Shown here piece after piece: positions 6,569-8,396 of a stretch of 8,396 nucleotides of DNA. Positions within the stretch are counted from its first letter, which is position 1, and the number at the start of each line of letters is the position of its first letter. A program made the translations under genes and the position numbers. The notes beneath the pieces were generated by a model, which searched no databases, had not been told where the DNA came from, and saw only the letters and a program-made list of their open reading frames with translations. Source of the DNA: Betaproteobacteria bacterium (GTDB lineage: Bacteria > Pseudomonadota > Gammaproteobacteria > Burkholderiales > SG8-39); NCBI GenBank assembly GCA_019245555.1, contig JAFARH010000119.1, forward strand, positions 1 to 8,396, read 5' to 3'.

Positions 6569-8396
6569 CTAGGCGACGGGCGCCGGTTCTTCCTCGAAGG
6601 CGAGCTTGATCTTCTCGTCCTCGCCGATGTCGATCGTCACCTTGCCGCCATGCTGGAGCCGGCCGAAGAGGAGCTCGTCGGCGAGCGCGCGGCGGATGGT
6701 GTCCTGGATGAGGCGCGCCATCGGGCGGGCGCCCATCAGCGGATCGAAGCCTTTCTTCGCCAGGTGCGCCTTGAGCGCGTCGCTGAAGCTCGCCTCGACC
6801 TTCTTCTCGGCGAGCTGCTCGTCGAGCTGCATCAGGAATTTCTCGACCACGCGCATGATGGTCTTCTCGTCGAGCGCGCTGAACGAGATGATCGAGTCGA
6901 GCCGGTTGCGGAATTCCGGCGTGAACATCTTCTTGATCGCTTCCATCTCGTCGCCCGGTTGCCGCGACGGCGTGAAGCCCATCGACGTACGCGCGAGCGA
7001 CTCGGCGCCGGCATTTGTCGTCATGACGATGCAGACGTTGCGGAAGTCGGCCTTGCGCCCGTTGTTGTCCGTCAGCGTGCCATGGTCCATCACCTGCAGG
7101 AGCACGTTGAAGATGTCGGGATGCGCCTTCTCGATCTCATCCAAGAGCAGCACCGAGTAAGGCTTCTTGGTGATCTGCTCGGTCAACAGCCCGCCCTGCT
7201 CGAAGCCGACGTATCCCGGCGGCGCGCCGATGAGACGCGACACCGCGTGGCGCTCCATGTACTCCGACATGTCGAAGCGGATGAGCTCGATGCCCATGCA
7301 ATAAGCGAGCTGCCGCGCCACTTCCGTCTTGCCGACGCCGGTCGGCCCGGAGAAGAGGAAGTTGCCGATCGGCTTCTGCGGATTGCCGAGGCCGGAGCGC
7401 GCCATCTTGATGGCAGAGGAAAGGGCGTCGATCGCGCGATCCTGGCCGAACACCACGGCCTTCAGGTCGCGGTCGAGGTTGGCGAGGGCGCTGCGGTCAT
7501 CAGTCGACACGCTGCGCGGCGGGATGCGCGCGATCTTGGCAATGATCTCCTCGATTTCGGGCTTGCCGATGACCTTCTTCTGCTTGGCCTTCGGCGCGAT
7601 TCGTTGCGCAGCGCCGGCCTCGTCGATCACGTCGATCGCCTTGTCCGGCAGGTGCCGGTCGTTGATATAGCGTGCGGAGAGCTCAGCCGCTGTGGTCAGT
7701 GCGTTGGCGGTGTATTTGACGCTGTGATGCGCTTCGAAGCGCGACTTGAGGCCCTTGAGGATCTCGACCGTCTCGTCGACCGACGGCTCAACCACGTCGA
7801 TCTTCTGAAAGCGACGAGAGAGCGCGTGGTCTTTCTCGAAGACGCCGCGGTATTCGTTGTACGTCGTGGCACCGATGCACTTCAGCTGGCCCGTGGATAG
7901 CACCGGCTTCAGCAGGTTGGACGCATCGAGCGTTCCGCCGGAGGCGGCGCCCGCGCCGATCACCGTATGGATTTCGTCGATGAAGAGGATGGCGTTTGGG
8001 TTGTCGACGAGCTGCTTGAGCACCGCCTTCAGGCGCTGCTCGAAATCGCCACGGTATTTCGTGCCCGCGAGCAGCGCGCCCATGTCGAGCGCGTACACCG
8101 TGCACTTCGCCAGCAGGTCTGGAACATTGCCCTCGACGATGCGACGGGCGAGGCCCTCCGCGATCGCGGTCTTGCCCACGCCGGCCTCACCGTCGAGGAG
8201 CGGGTTGTTCTTGCGCCGGCGGCAGAGCGTCTGGACGACGCGCTCGAGTTCCTTGTCGCGGCCGATCAGCGGATCGATCTTGCCCGCGAGCGCGAGCGCG
8301 TTCAGGTTCTGGGTGTAGTTGTCGAGCGGGCTGTTCGAGGTCTCGGCCTGGCCTTCTTGGTCGGCCTCCTGCTCGCCCTTGCCCTGGGCCGCCTGC
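6569..8396 (-). CDS. clpA: ATP-dependent Clp protease ATP-binding subunit ClpA, N-terminus beyond window
   Basis: This is the C-terminal 608 residues of ClpA, the hexameric AAA+ unfoldase that feeds proteins to ClpP and, with ClpS, handles N-degron substrates. The frame stays open to the right edge, so the N-domain and start codon lie outside; the GTG at 8179 is an internal Val of Walker A. In order are a Gln/Glu/Gly-rich linker, the D1 module beginning near KIDPLIGR, Walker A1 GEAGVGKT, Walker B1 LFIDEIHT, ClpA-type GAGAASGG, sensor segment GATTYNEY, D2 Walker A2 GPTGVGKT, Walker B2 [11 protein letters not shown], the pore loop GYVGF, and the final [16 protein letters not shown], before the long helix containing [10 protein letters not shown], aligns with the IGL/IGF loop that docks on ClpP. 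An Asp precedes GEAGVGKT where E. coli has Val. A clpS gene would be expected upstream, outside the window. No terminator hairpin separates it from the flavoprotein gene. Confidence 0.97.
   Translation of the reverse strand, partial: QAAQGKGEQEADQEGQAETSNSPLDNYTQNLNALALAGKIDPLIGRDKELERVVQTLCRRRKNNPLLDGEAGVGKTAIAEGLARRIVEGNVPDLLAKCTVYALDMGALLAGTKYRGDFEQRLKAVLKQLVDNPNAILFIDEIHTVIGAGAASGGTLDASNLLKPVLSTGQLKCIGATTYNEYRGVFEKDHALSRRFQKIDVVEPSVDETVEILKGLKSRFEAHHSVKYTANALTTAAELSARYINDRHLPDKAIDVIDEAGAAQRIAPKAKQKKVIGKPEIEEIIAKIARIPPRSVSTDDRSALANLDRDLKAVVFGQDRAIDALSSAIKMARSGLGNPQKPIGNFLFSGPTGVGKTEVARQLAYCMGIELIRFDMSEYMERHAVSRLIGAPPGYVGFEQGGLLTEQITKKPYSVLLLDEIEKAHPDIFNVLLQVMDHGTLTDNNGRKADFRNVCIVMTTNAGAESLARTSMGFTPSRQPGDEMEAIKKMFTPEFRNRLDSIISFSALDEKTIMRVVEKFLMQLDEQLAEKKVEASFSDALKAHLAKKGFDPLMGARPMARLIQDTIRRALADELLFGRLQHGGKVTIDIGEDEKIKLAFEEEPAPVA

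Noticed and set aside
6563..7900. Open 445-codon frame on the plus strand across clpA, preceded by AAAGGAGG.
   Set aside because: It is antisense to an unmistakable ClpA, its peptide is compositionally biased (Arg, Glu, Asp, Leu, Val) with no recognisable family, and the AAAGGAGG abuts the GTG with no spacing. GC-rich coding DNA commonly leaves the opposite strand open.
8177..8179. GTG as the start codon of clpA.
   Set aside because: It is the Val of the GEAGVGKT Walker A motif; the frame continues with D1 and linker sequence to the right edge.

Overview
This GC-rich window reads as chromosomal housekeeping DNA from a betaproteobacterium. That assignment is an inference from protein character (desaturase with a long helical tail, RsmB/NOP methyltransferase, ClpA) and from gene order. 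The blocks radC-rpmB-rpmG and coaBC-dut, divergent from each other, also lie together in E. coli, so this is an old proteobacterial neighbourhood. No rRNA, tRNA, CRISPR array, insertion sequence or phage gene was seen.

Layout. (1) 1-1111, +: the C-terminal part of an RsmB/NOP-type rRNA m5C methyltransferase, entering from the left edge. (2) 1249-2421, +: a membrane fatty-acid desaturase with three histidine boxes and a C-terminal extension of about 135 residues, behind a plausible sigma70 promoter. (3) 2424-2460: a 14-bp perfect inverted repeat ending in T5, with A5 on the other side, serving as a terminator for both converging transcripts. (4) 3589-2475, -: radC, rpmB (L28) and rpmG (L33); the 51-codon rpmG is easy to miss. 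A TATAAT box lies just after the radC stop. (5) 3634-5273, +: coaBC and dut, overlapping by ATGA. (6) 5270-8396, -: clpA (running off the right edge, N-terminus missing) followed by a Tat-exported flavoprotein related to the FccB subunit of flavocytochrome c sulfide dehydrogenase. This flavoprotein and dut converge and share the CTAG that holds both stop codons.

The genes serve translation (rRNA methylation, L28, L33), CoA synthesis (coaBC), nucleotide-pool hygiene (dut), membrane lipid unsaturation, and regulated proteolysis (clpA). The FccB-like protein is the accessory gene.

No wholly new system was found. Three observations deserve attention. CoaBC carries Gln at position 75, where the catalytic His of the decarboxylase half is expected. 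The FccB-like protein keeps the Cys that aligns with the covalent FAD site but has lost both cysteines of the redox-active disulfide, and it looks like a lipoprotein. The desaturase tail resembles the C-terminal helical region of ISL3-family transposases. A smaller oddity is an Asp in the hydrophobic strand before the first Walker A of ClpA.
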